A stretch of DNA of 64,000 nucleotides, taken from Methylobacterium sp. E-005 (GTDB lineage: Bacteria; Pseudomonadota; Alphaproteobacteria; Rhizobiales; Beijerinckiaceae). Under the pieces are notes generated by a model. It was not told where the DNA came from and did not search any database. It saw only the letters and a program-made list of their open reading frames with translations. The translations under genes and the position numbers were made by a program. The DNA lies in contig NZ_JAKSYG010000257.1 of NCBI RefSeq assembly GCF_022829725.1, forward strand, positions 1-64,000. Reading direction: 5' to 3'. Shown here piece after piece: positions 53,201 to 60,380 of the stretch (within the stretch, counting starts at the first letter, position 1; each line of letters starts with the position of its first letter).

Positions 53201-54161
53201 TGCGCGCCCGTCCTTTCCAGGACCGCCGCTGGCGCTCGCCCTCGACCTGCCGGCGGATCGCGGCAACCCCACAATCCTGCAATACCTCGCGGTGGCGGCC
53301 GAGCCCTGGCCCGGGGCGGCCGCCATCTGGCGCGCCGAGGGGGCGGGGCCGCTCACCCTCCAGGGCATCGTCGATTATCCCGCCTGTCTGGGCCGGACGC
53401 TCACGGCGCTGCCTGCCGGACCGCTCTGGCGGATCGACCGGAACCGGATCCTCGACGTCACCCTGCGCCGGGGCGGCGCCCTCGCGTCGATCGGCGAACA
53501 CGCGATGCTCTCCGGCGGCAACCTGTTCGCCCTGATCGGCCCCGACGGCGCCGTGGAGCTGCTCGGCGCCGCGAACGCCGTGCTCATCGGGCCCGACACC
53601 TACCGGCTTTCGGGCCTCCTGCGCGGGCTCGCGGGCAGCGAGGATGCCGCCAGCCGGACGGTGCCCGCCGGCAGCCTGATCGTGTGCCTGGACGACGGCG
53701 CGGTGGTGCCGCTGGTCGACCGGCTCGACGCGGTCGGCCGTGCCTTCCGCTACCGGATCGGGCCCGCGGGGGCCGACCCAGGCGACCCGGCCTTCACGGA
53801 GCTGACCGCCACGGCTGGGCTGACGGCGCTCCAGCCGCTCAGGCCGGTTCACCTGCGGGCGCGCCGGACGGGGCAGGGCGTGCTGCTCTCCTGGATCCGC
53901 CGGGCGCGCCGCGACGGTGACGCCTGGGAGGCCGCCGAGATCCCGCTGGACGATCCAGAGGCCTACGCGGTGACGCTGTTCGCCAGCACCGGTGCGGCCC
54001 TGCGCACGCTCCGGGCCGAGGCCCCACAGATCCTCTACGCCGACGAGGCGGGTGATTTCGGCGGCCCGCAAGTGACCCTCGACGTGGCCGTGGCGCAGAT
54101 CGGCGCCGTCACCGGCCCCGGACCCGCCTGCCGGGCCCGCATCCCCGTCCGTTCGGCCTGA
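50262..54161 (+). CDS. GTA gp15-like baseplate hub / host-specificity protein
   Basis: A 1299-residue megatron protein, close to the length of RcGTA gp15. The hydrophobic Gly-rich N-terminus (LILSSAGAAVGTALGGPIGA, VVGRTLGAVAGAGLDGALSG) leads to PRLADVSGLTSTEGDPIPRV, YGRARIGGSLIWATRPLEV. A TIM-barrel glycoside-hydrolase-like domain (VGIDWYAPVSDWRDTPDHAD, GKPIWLTEVGVPAVDKGTNG) and phage-tail-3 type beta domains follow (LGLTESESPEYRRATAAAVR). It should form the cell-contacting hub. The gene begins about 155 nt beyond the chemoreceptor insertion. Confidence 0.93.
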   Translation: MATLILSSAGAAVGTALGGPIGAVVGRTLGAVAGAGLDGALSGSGPHTRFVAGPRLADVSGLTSTEGDPIPRVYGRARIGGSLIWATRPLEVANTTVQRAATPAKGLGGGQKTVTTRYTYFAHLAVGLCEGEIACVRRIWADGKEIDQVGLTIRVHTGGPDQAPDPLIVAKEGAGTTPAYRGLAHVVFENLPLADFGNRIPQFAFEVIRPINGLYGRIRAVEMIPGASEFGLDPDRVTVDLGLGRTEAANRHQRQRATDVLASLDALQALCPNLRRVAVVATWFGTDMRAGVCRVVPKVEARTKRARPSDWSVAGITRAEAEVVSILPDGNPAYGGTPSDDGLTRLVAELVGRGLEVLLYPFVMMDVPAGSGLPDPRVPGATQPPFPWRGRVTCDPAPGVPGSPDGTAGADAQVAAFFANGYTTEVLHYADLAAQWAANGVQITGFVIGSEYVGLTRVRGASGYPAVRAFRALAAAVRERLGPGVALVYGADWTEYGAHVLDGGATVRFPLDDLFADPNIAAVGIDWYAPVSDWRDTPDHADLAATGDIYDRGYLKARGASGEAFDWYYPDADARAAQNRVAITDGAGGKPWIYRVKDLVAWWSNPHVERDGGVETRATAWVPMGKPIWLTEVGVPAVDKGTNGPNVFPDPKSVENAYPPESRAIRDELIQLRGLEAVIARFDPAMPGFREADNPVSPVYGGRMVDPDGIFIWAWDARPYPAFPTVRGVWADIGNWRLGHWITGRIEGCDLDLLVLKILGDFGFDAPVSVEAAAYLDGYVLDRPLSARGALETLAQVYGLDASAVAGTLRLRGPRRDRPLVLDEADLVRLSEEKPVLRQVRAEESALPRSVELGLTESESPEYRRATAAAVRPVGDRRHETRIEAAIVTRRETGDGLAEAMLDRIIAARDSAVFTVSPRRVELEPGDLLAVPADVPGGTVLRKIDRIDDAPTGRRIESSGVPPRGGPGRGLPRSMAQPQVARPSFPGPPLALALDLPADRGNPTILQYLAVAAEPWPGAAAIWRAEGAGPLTLQGIVDYPACLGRTLTALPAGPLWRIDRNRILDVTLRRGGALASIGEHAMLSGGNLFALIGPDGAVELLGAANAVLIGPDTYRLSGLLRGLAGSEDAASRTVPAGSLIVCLDDGAVVPLVDRLDAVGRAFRYRIGPAGADPGDPAFTELTATAGLTALQPLRPVHLRARRTGQGVLLSWIRRARRDGDAWEAAEIPLDDPEAYAVTLFASTGAALRTLRAEAPQILYADEAGDFGGPQVTLDVAVAQIGAVTGPGPACRARIPVRSA

Positions 54162-54178
54162 ACCCCCCGGGAGCCCCC

Positions 54179-56194
54179 ATGTCCGACTCGACGCCCCATC
54201 TCGGCCTGCCGCTGATCGCGGCGAGTCAGGCCCAGAAGCACGTCACCCACAACGAGGCGCTGGGCCTCCTCGACGCCTTGGTCCAGCTCGCCTGCCTGGA
54301 CAAGGATCTGACGGCACCGCCGCCAAGCCCCGCCGAGGGCGACCGCTATCTCGTCATTGCGTCGAACCCCGGCGGCGCCTGGGCGGGGCTCGCGGGCCAG
54401 GTGGCCCGCTACGCCGACGGTGTCTGGACCGGCATGGTCCCGCGGGCCGGCTGGCTCGCCTACGTGATGGACGAGGCCGATCTCTACCTCTTCGATGGCA
54501 CCGCCTGGACAAGCGTCCGCCGCGCGCTGTCGGCAATCCGGAGCGTGAGCCGCCTCGGGATCAACACGGAGGCGGACACCTCCAACCGCCTCGCCATGAA
54601 GGCGGATGCGGCGCTGCTGAGCTGGGACGACGTCACGCCCGGCTCCGGCGACATGCGTGTCAGCGTGAACAAGAAGGCGGCCGCGCGGGATGCCGGCTTC
54701 GTGTTCCAGACCGGCTACGCGACCCGGGCGCTGTTCGGCACCCTCGGCGGCGACGATTTCGTCCTCAAGACCTCCCCGGACGGCGCCGCCTTCGCCACTG
54801 CGCTCACCGCCTCGGCCGCGACGGGCGCCATCACCTTCGCCGCGAGCCCGACGGCGCCGACGCCGGCCGCGAAGGACAACACGACCCGCCTCGCCACCAC
54901 GGCCTATGTCGACCGCGCCGACGCGGCGGCGCTGGCCCGCACCCAGGTCGCGGACGCCGCCTACACCATCCTGCCGACCGACCGCACCATCGCGGTGATC
55001 ACGCTCACCGCCGCGCGGACCCTCACCCTGCCGCCGGCCTCGGCCTACCCGCAGGGCGTCACCCTGGTCGTGGTCGACGAGAGCGGGGCCTGCTCGGTGA
55101 CCAACACCCTCACACTGGCCCGGGCGAGCGCGTCCGACGCCATCAATGGCCTGCCGGCGGTCGCGCTCGCGGCGCCGTTCGCCCACTTGGCGCTGCAGAG
55201 CAACGGCGCCGACAAGTGGACGATCGTCGACCGCTCGACCGCGAGCCTGGCGCAGCAGGCCGCCGATGCCGTGGCGATCACCGGGGGAAGCATCACCGGC
55301 ACGCGGATCGGACCGGCGCTCAGCCGCTGGAGTTCCGTCAACACCCCGGGCGCCCTCGGGTCCGGCGGCTTCGTCAACCTGTGGGCCTATGGCAGCACGG
55401 ATGGCGGCGCGAAGGGCGCCTCGCAGCTCAAGCTCGGAGCCCCCGGCTCGGCCGTCAACCAGAGGGCCTCGGTCGCCTTCTACGCGACCTTCGGCAACTA
55501 CCCCAACGATCCGGGGCCGCGCCGGACCGCGGATTTCATTGCCGGCTTCGCGTCCGACGGCAAGTATGGCGGGAACGCGAACGGGACCTGGGGGAGCGAA
55601 TACCTTGCCCTGAACGTCGGGATGGCCGGCTGGAACAACGACGACGAGAGCCTGGGCACGGAAGTGCTGCGGCTGACGGGCGGAAATGCCGGCCATGCCG
55701 GCGTCGGTCCGATGGTCCTGCCGGGCTCGGACAACACGATCGGCCTGGGCGTCGCCGACCGGCGGTGGTCGACGGTCTACGCGGCCACGGGGGCGATCAA
55801 CACGTCGGATGCAGGTGAGAAGGTGGTGCTCGGCGCGCCGGATCCGCGGGTGTTCGAGGCGGTGCTGGCGGTGCCGCTCGTTGCGTATCAATGGGCGGAG
55901 GCGGTCGCGCGCAAGGGGCCGGACGGCGCGCGCCTCCACTACGGGGCCACCGCGCAGGCGGTGCGCGACGCGTTCCTGGCCCGCGGCCTGGACCCCTGCC
56001 GCTACGGTCTGTTCTGCGCCGACGATCTGACCCCGCGCACCGTCGATCCCCTGCTGACCGGCCCCGAGCGGGAGGCGGCCGAACGGGAGGCCGCGGCGCG
56101 CCCCGCGCAGTGGCGCTACGGGCTGCGCTACGACCAGTTCGATCGCCTGCGCACCGAGGCCGTCCGCCGGCTGTGCGTGGCCAAGGCCGCGTAG
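54179..56194 (+). CDS. tail fibre protein, DUF2793 with C-terminal S74-like chaperone region
   Basis: A 671-residue fibre. The N-terminal DUF2793 attachment domain reads HLGLPLIAASQAQKHVTHNE, ALGLLDALVQLACLDKDLTA. The middle is beta-rich repeat sequence (TTRLATTAYVDRADAAALAR, TLTLPPASAYPQGVTLVVVD). The C-terminus (NTSDAGEKVVLGAPDPRVFE, AVLAVPLVAYQWAEAV) resembles the peptidase S74-type intramolecular chaperone that trimerises and releases itself. In Rhodobacter the DUF2793 fibre is encoded away from the main cluster; here it is contiguous. Confidence 0.88.
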   Translation: MSDSTPHLGLPLIAASQAQKHVTHNEALGLLDALVQLACLDKDLTAPPPSPAEGDRYLVIASNPGGAWAGLAGQVARYADGVWTGMVPRAGWLAYVMDEADLYLFDGTAWTSVRRALSAIRSVSRLGINTEADTSNRLAMKADAALLSWDDVTPGSGDMRVSVNKKAAARDAGFVFQTGYATRALFGTLGGDDFVLKTSPDGAAFATALTASAATGAITFAASPTAPTPAAKDNTTRLATTAYVDRADAAALARTQVADAAYTILPTDRTIAVITLTAARTLTLPPASAYPQGVTLVVVDESGACSVTNTLTLARASASDAINGLPAVALAAPFAHLALQSNGADKWTIVDRSTASLAQQAADAVAITGGSITGTRIGPALSRWSSVNTPGALGSGGFVNLWAYGSTDGGAKGASQLKLGAPGSAVNQRASVAFYATFGNYPNDPGPRRTADFIAGFASDGKYGGNANGTWGSEYLALNVGMAGWNNDDESLGTEVLRLTGGNAGHAGVGPMVLPGSDNTIGLGVADRRWSTVYAATGAINTSDAGEKVVLGAPDPRVFEAVLAVPLVAYQWAEAVARKGPDGARLHYGATAQAVRDAFLARGLDPCRYGLFCADDLTPRTVDPLLTGPEREAAEREAAARPAQWRYGLRYDQFDRLRTEAVRRLCVAKAA

Positions 56195-56341
56195 GCGCGG
56201 CCCGCGCCGGCGAACGACGTCCCCGCCCGATCCGCCGGCACCGTGGCGGCGCCGATCCCCGCCGCTGCCGAGATCGTCGCGACCGCATCCTGCCCGCGGT
56301 TCCCCGCGGGCCCAGCCGGCGGCTGAACGGAAAGCCAACCG

Positions 56342-56956
56342 ATGGATCTCTCCCCCCTGGGCCGCGCGGCTTTGGCCGTGCGCGAAGGCTGCCGGCTGCG
56401 CGCCTATCGCGACGGCACCGGCGTCTGGACGATCGGCTACGGCCACACCAGCGCGGCTGGTCCGCCCGCCGTGACCGAGGGGCTGACCCTGACGCAGGCC
56501 GAGGCCGGGGCGCTGTTTGCCGCCGATCTCGGCCCCTACGTCGCGTCCGTGCGCGCCGCGCTCGCCCGACCGGTGCCGCAGCCGTTCTTCGACGCCTGCT
56601 GCTCGCTCTGCTTCAACATCGGCCAAGCCAACTTCGCGCATGCCAGCGTCGTGCGGCTGGCCAAGGCCGGCGAGCTCGACCGTGCTGTCGAGGCGGTCCT
56701 GCTGTGGGACCGGCCGGCCGCGATCCTCACCCGCCGGCAGGGCGAGCGGGATCAAGCGGCGCTCGCCGCCTACGGCGCCGTCTACGCCCGCCGGGGCGAC
56801 CGTGACCCGGTGCGGGTGCCGGCCGGTCCCACGCTCATCACGCCGCCGCGCCCTGATCCGCTGGCGTCGATGACCGGCCGGGCGGCGGTCCCCGCCGAAT
56901 CCTGGTGGCCGCGCCTGCGCGAGGCGATCCGCCGCAACATGCAGAAAGGCGCCTGA
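56342..56956 (+). CDS. GH24 lysozyme-like endolysin
   Basis: A 204-residue muramidase of the T4-lysozyme family. The catalytic Glu lies in LAVREGCRLRAYRDGTGVWT, followed by IGYGHTSAAG; conserved FDACCSLCFNIGQANFAHAS and the TRRQGERDQAALAAYG motif complete the fold. There is no signal peptide, so export would need the adjacent holin. The C-terminal 40 residues are a basic linker (RRNMQKGA). It is the first lysis gene after the fibre. Confidence 0.92.
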   Translation: MDLSPLGRAALAVREGCRLRAYRDGTGVWTIGYGHTSAAGPPAVTEGLTLTQAEAGALFAADLGPYVASVRAALARPVPQPFFDACCSLCFNIGQANFAHASVVRLAKAGELDRAVEAVLLWDRPAAILTRRQGERDQAALAAYGAVYARRGDRDPVRVPAGPTLITPPRPDPLASMTGRAAVPAESWWPRLREAIRRNMQKGA

Positions 56957-56958
56957 CC

Positions 56959-57369
56959 ATGGGCTTCCTCGCTCTCCTCCCGGCTTTGCTCGGCGCGTTC
57001 GGGCCGATCCTGGCGAAGGTGCTGCCCGACGAGGGCCAGCGCCTCCAGGTGCAGCTCGAATTGCAGAAGGCGCTGATCGACCAGCAGGGCGACCTCGGCC
57101 GGGCGATGGCCGAGGTGATGAAGGCCGATGCCGGCTCCGAGAGCCCGCTGGCCCGCAACGCCCGGCCGATCACCGTGCTGTGGGCCCTGGCGATGATCAC
57201 CTGGGTCGGCGTGGTCTCGCCGATGCTCGGCCTGCAGGTCGAGGTGGTGGCCGCGCTCAAGGGCGTGCCGGCGGAGCTGTGGTCGCTGCTGACCGTGGGG
57301 ATCGGCGCCTACATGCTGGCCCGCTCGGTCGACAAGATCGTTCCGCAGATGGTCGGGCCGAAGGGCTGA
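56959..57369 (+). CDS. holin of the 3TMS family
   Basis: A 136-residue protein with membrane segments FLALLPALLGAFGPILAKVL (about 2-22), ITVLWALAMITWVGVVSPML (about 71-93) and WSLLTVGIGAYMLARSVDKI (about 107-126), separated by a charged helix (QRLQVQLELQKALIDQQGDL). It matches Holin_3TMS. It starts 2 nt after the endolysin stop, so the two are one lysis unit that would permeabilise the membrane for the endolysin. Confidence 0.85.
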   Translation: MGFLALLPALLGAFGPILAKVLPDEGQRLQVQLELQKALIDQQGDLGRAMAEVMKADAGSESPLARNARPITVLWALAMITWVGVVSPMLGLQVEVVAALKGVPAELWSLLTVGIGAYMLARSVDKIVPQMVGPKG

Positions 57370-57395
57370 GCGTCGCAAACCCTGGGAGCGCATCG

Positions 57396-57803
57396 ATGAC
57401 CGACGAGACATCACCCCGGGCACCGGTTCCACGGGCTGTCCGCGGGGCGCGGCGAAGCGGTGCGATGGCGGATGCGCTGCCCGAATGGATCGGGCGCCTG
57501 ATCGAGCGGGTCGAGGCCACGGGCCGCCAGATGGACGTGCTGGGGGGCAAGCTCGACCGGATGGACGAGAAGCTGGAGGGCGTGGCCTACCGGCGGGACA
57601 TCGAGACCTTCGTGGCGCGCGAGGAGATCGAGCGGCGGATCGACAAGGCGGTCGACGGGGCGAAGGCCGAAGCCGCACGCGGTCTGGCTGAGGTGAACGG
57701 GCAGGTAAAGACCCTTTACCGGATCGGCTGGGGGTTGGTCTCGGCCGTGCTGCTGACGTTCGGGGGAATCGTGCTGGCGAAGGTCGGGCTGGCGGCGCGA
57801 TGA
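57396..57803 (+). CDS. coiled-coil protein with C-terminal membrane anchor (lysis-associated?)
   Basis: A 135-residue protein. A long charged coiled coil (IGRLIERVEATGRQMDVLGG, KLDRMDEKLEGVAYRRDIET, EIERRIDKAVDGAKAEAARG) precedes one membrane helix near the C-terminus (GWGLVSAVLLTFGGIVLAKV). It is 26 nt after the holin and is the last gene before a strong terminator. Position and topology fit an antiholin or spanin-like partner, but I do not recognise the family. Confidence 0.7.
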   Translation: MTDETSPRAPVPRAVRGARRSGAMADALPEWIGRLIERVEATGRQMDVLGGKLDRMDEKLEGVAYRRDIETFVAREEIERRIDKAVDGAKAEAARGLAEVNGQVKTLYRIGWGLVSAVLLTFGGIVLAKVGLAAR

Positions 57804-57879
57804 GCAGATGCGGTGCGGAATGGTGTCGCGCGGACGGCGCCTTGCCTCTGTCGTCGCCTCTCAGCGTGCGGTCGGCCCC

Positions 57880-57910
57880 GGATTAAAGCGGTCACCGGAG
57901 CGTCTAGCCT
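57880..57910 (+). promoter_or_regulatory. tandem motif copy A (GGATTAA-N14-CGTCTAGCCT)
   Basis: GGATTAA at 57880-57886 and CGTCTAGCCT at 57901-57910. The same two boxes with the same spacing recur exactly 120 nt downstream. It could be a promoter or a regulator-binding element. Confidence 0.45.
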
Positions 57911-57929
57911 GTGTGAACGCAACCTTCTC

Positions 57930-57962
57930 AGCCCCGCCGGCCGCCGCCGCGCGGGGCTTTTT
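57930..57962 (+). terminator. intrinsic terminator at the 3' end of the GTA/lysis operon
   Basis: AGCCCCGC (57930-57937) pairs with GCGGGGCT (57951-57958) and is followed by TTTTTG (57958-57963). A textbook rho-independent terminator on the plus strand. Confidence 0.9.
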
Positions 57963-57999
57963 GTCCGCCCTCCGGCCGTCAGGCTCGCCACATCGGGCC

Positions 58000-58030
58000 G
58001 GATTAAGTCGGAGGCACCATCGTCTAACCT
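58000..58030 (+). promoter_or_regulatory. tandem motif copy B (GGATTAA-N14-CGTCTAACCT)
   Basis: GGATTAA at 58000-58006 and CGTCTAACCT at 58021-58030, with CCGGATTAA shared with copy A. It ends 60 nt before the cytochrome c start, a promoter-like position. Confidence 0.45.
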
Positions 58031-58090
58031 CCCGATAGGTCAAGCTTTAGAAGCGTTCGGCATGAGATGCCGAATTTCGGGAGGCGTTCT

Positions 58091-58456
58091 GTGCGATCAT
58101 TGGTATTTGGCGTCGTCGTCGCGGCCTTGCTTCCACTCTCGGCGCAGGCCCAGGAGGCCGGGGATGCCACCGCGGGCGAGAAGGCGTTCGCCCCTTGCAA
58201 GGCGTGCCACAACTTCCAGAAAAACGGCGTCGGCCCGGACCTGAAGGGCGTCGTGGGCCGCAAGGCGGGTACCTACGAGGGCTACAACTACTCGGCCGCG
58301 CTCAAGAATTCGGGCCTCACCTGGGATGAGGCCAATCTGCACGAATGGCTCAAGAACCCGAAGGCCAAGGTGCCGGGCAACAAGATGATCTTCCAGGGCT
58401 ACTCGGACGACAAGAAGATCAACGACGTGATCGCCTACCTCAAGACCCAATCCTGA
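58091..58456 (+). CDS. class I cytochrome c (c2/cH-like)
   Basis: A 121-residue periplasmic electron carrier. The signal peptide (VRSLVFGVVVAALLPLSAQA) ends near QA-QEAG; the heme site is FAPCKACHNF and the distal Met ligand is in VPGNKMIFQGYSDD. The GVGPDLKGVVGRKAG and ALKNSGLTWDEANLHEWLKN segments are class I. In methylotrophs such cytochromes pass electrons from methanol dehydrogenase or the bc1 complex to the oxidase; which one applies here is not determined. GTG 58091 is preferred because GGGAGG (about 58079-58084) is well spaced; ATG 58067 would add eight residues. Confidence 0.93.
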   Translation: MRSLVFGVVVAALLPLSAQAQEAGDATAGEKAFAPCKACHNFQKNGVGPDLKGVVGRKAGTYEGYNYSAALKNSGLTWDEANLHEWLKNPKAKVPGNKMIFQGYSDDKKINDVIAYLKTQS

Positions 58457-58465
58457 CGCTGGGCG

Positions 58466-58493
58466 GCCGAGCCGTGTTGCGGAACGGCTCGGC
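58466..58493 (+). terminator. terminator hairpin after cytochrome c
   Basis: Perfect 10-bp stem (GCCGAGCCGT at 58466-58475, ACGGCTCGGC at 58484-58493) with an 8-nt loop, 10 nt after the stop. Confidence 0.75.
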
Positions 58494-58672
58494 TCACCGC
58501 TGGAGGGACCGGCCCCCCGTCCCGCGATCGGGGTGGGGTGATCAGATCGGCGGCGGCCATGGCGCTCACGTCAAACGGGCGCAACAGCGTGCCGGCGCAG
58601 CATTGGACGGCATGGAGCCGGTGGAATGTGGCCTTCGCCTGAGCGTCGCAAGCTATAAGCCGGCGTTCTACC

Positions 58673-58759
58673 CTAGCGGCCCCGCAGGAAGAAGAACCAG
58701 ATCAGGATAAGGACCGGAATCGGCACTCCCAAAAGCCATAGCAAGCTACCTGTCAGCAT
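58673..58759 (-). CDS. 28-residue membrane microprotein
   Basis: The minus strand encodes MLTGSLLWLLGVPIPVLILI followed by WFFFLRGR: a single Pro-kinked hydrophobic helix with a basic end. GGAG (reading TGGAGTGAAAC) lies at correct spacing before the ATG. Very similar microproteins with a LLGVPIP core are, from memory, common in proteobacteria; no function is known. It is too short for ordinary gene finders. Confidence 0.7.
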   Translation of the reverse strand: MLTGSLLWLLGVPIPVLILIWFFFLRGR

Positions 58760-58917
58760 GTTTCACTCCATGATCTGAAGGAGCAACCCGCCGGCTTCAC
58801 CGCCTGTTCCGAAAGGGAAGCCCCCGGGACCGCGGTCTGTTTCGTGCCGTTGCGTCAAAGCCTGAGTCGCGGGATCGCATGGTCCATTCCGACTGGGTCC
58901 GTACGCCGCGCACGCCT

Positions 58918-59631
58918 TCACCGCTGCGGCATACGCCTGATGGAATCGACATTTTCCGGCGACAGATCCGCCTCAAGGTTGCCGTGCGGGCGCGGTGCCG
59001 CGAGCTTGGCATCCTGGCGCGCAGCGACCGGCAATGCCTTGTGGTCGATCGATCCGGTGGCGGCGGGTGAAGCGCGGTTCGGCCAATCCTCTATTCTGAG
59101 GGCCTTAGCGGGCTTCTGGTCGCCGCAGCCATCGCAAACCGACACCACCCAGGACTGCCAGAGGCCAGTGGTCTTCTCCTGGACGGACTGCGCGCGCTCG
59201 CGATGTGCGGATGCCAGGGCGACGGTGTCCAGATCCGATTGCTGTTTCGGCCCTGGCAGGGGCAGGCCCGCATCGCGCTGGCCACTGCGCTCGTCGGATG
59301 GGCCATCGGGTCTCTCCGGCGTAAGGGATGGGCGGATCCTGAGGGACAGCGGATCTGCCGTTGCGGGCCCGGAGCCGCACCCGACACAGATCCTGGTGGA
59401 GATCGTGTCATCCGAGACCTGCTTCGGTGTCCGGCGCTCGATGGGTGCCATCGACGTCGGGCTGGCATCGCGACTCGGCGGCTTGGTCTGTCCAACTGCG
59501 GTCGTGTTGGGCGCTCTTTCGGTCGACAGCGCGCTGCTTCCAGTACTCGCCCGATCCGTCTGAGCGAATACCGCGCCGATCGGCAGCGAATTGAGCAAGG
59601 AGGCGGCAATCAGGGTCCGGAATGCTGTCAT
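58918..59631 (-). CDS. exported protein with two CxGC pairs
   Basis: A 237-residue protein that I do not recognise. A signal peptide (MTAFRTLIAASLLNSLPIGA then VFAQ) precedes a Pro/Ser/Thr-rich, probably disordered mature protein. It has exactly four cysteines, in CVGCG and CDGCG 84 residues apart, the second embedded in the compact segment WQSWVVSVCDGCGDQKPAKA. The pairs could bind a metal together or form disulfides; neither is a CxxCH heme site. GAGGAAG precedes ATG 59631. Confidence 0.65.
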   Translation of the reverse strand: MTAFRTLIAASLLNSLPIGAVFAQTDRASTGSSALSTERAPNTTAVGQTKPPSRDASPTSMAPIERRTPKQVSDDTISTRICVGCGSGPATADPLSLRIRPSLTPERPDGPSDERSGQRDAGLPLPGPKQQSDLDTVALASAHRERAQSVQEKTTGLWQSWVVSVCDGCGDQKPAKALRIEDWPNRASPAATGSIDHKALPVAARQDAKLAAPRPHGNLEADLSPENVDSIRRMPQR

Positions 59632-59973
59632 GGCTTCCTCCACGCCAAGACAATCGGTCAAATTGCATCGTGTTCAATAATTATATGCCGCTGACGATCG
59701 CGAGAGTCTGGCGCGGCTCCACCGAACGGCCCTGTCGCCGGGGTCATGTCTGCCGAGCGGACGCCGGAATTTTCGGTAGGCTCGGCGTCCCGGTCTCCTT
59801 CCCCAACGTGATGAACGCGGGTGGGAACCGCGCGCCGCCTCAACCGTAGTGCCGGCACGATGCCGTCCGCACGCCGATGTCCCGCCCTGCGCACGCCCGA
59901 TACACCCATCGCGGGACGTCTACGGCTACGTATTCAGGGCGCATTCAGTGCCCTCGGCCCACATCTCTCGCCA
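59632..59973. other. divergent intergenic region
   Basis: 342 nt between the exported CxGC protein and the PepSY-like gene. Positions 59640-59700 are AT-richer and likely hold the minus-strand promoter. Nothing else was recognised. Confidence 0.4.
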
Positions 59974-60345
59974 ATGCGCTACGCGATCGCCCTCGTTGCC
60001 ATCAGCCTGACCGCCGCGGCCCTCGCCGCGGGCGGCCTCGGCTCCATGGCGGACGATGGGCCGGCTCCCCAGACCGGCACGGTCTCCGGCCAGGCGCCGC
60101 TGCGGGTCGAGACCTGCCTGTCGCCGGCCGACATGCGCGAGGAGGTCGGCGAGCGCCGGGTGATCCCGCCCGTGGCGGCGATCCGCGCGGCCCGCACGGT
60201 GATTCCCCGGGCCGAGATCCAGCGGGCGAGCCTCTGCCGTTACGAGGACACCTTGGTCTACATGCTGACCGCCTTGCGCCGGGACGGTCATTTCGTGCAC
60301 GTCATCGTGGACGCGCGCACCGGCAGCGTGGCCGGTCAATATTGA
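59974..60345 (+). CDS. PepSY-like exported protein
   Basis: A 123-residue periplasmic protein. The signal peptide is MRYAIALVAISLTAAALAAG. The C-terminal half (CLSPADMREEVGERRVIPPV, AAIRAARTVIPRAEIQRASL, CRYEDTLVYMLTALRRDGHF, VHVIVDARTGSVAGQY) has the PepSY helix-strand pattern with the typical VxVDARTG end. Such genes commonly precede two-component operons and are thought to modulate the sensor or proteolysis. It lies 35 nt before the response regulator on the same strand. Longer upstream starts look non-coding. Confidence 0.8.
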   Translation: MRYAIALVAISLTAAALAAGGLGSMADDGPAPQTGTVSGQAPLRVETCLSPADMREEVGERRVIPPVAAIRAARTVIPRAEIQRASLCRYEDTLVYMLTALRRDGHFVHVIVDARTGSVAGQY

Positions 60346-60380
60346 GCGGGCGCCGAAATCGTTTCCGAGGGGAGTGAGCC

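Noticed and set aside
54035..56755. 906-codon open frame antisense to the fibre, endolysin and end of gp15
   Set aside because: Arg/Gly/Ala/Pro-rich translation with no motif; it covers well-supported genes on the other strand. Typical of GC-rich coding DNA read in the complementary frame.
32342..57962. Active temperate prophage
   Set aside because: No integrase, repressor, replication genes or attachment-site repeats were seen; gene order and the short tape measure match a gene transfer agent. The 72-bp repeat is a gp11 duplication, not att sites.
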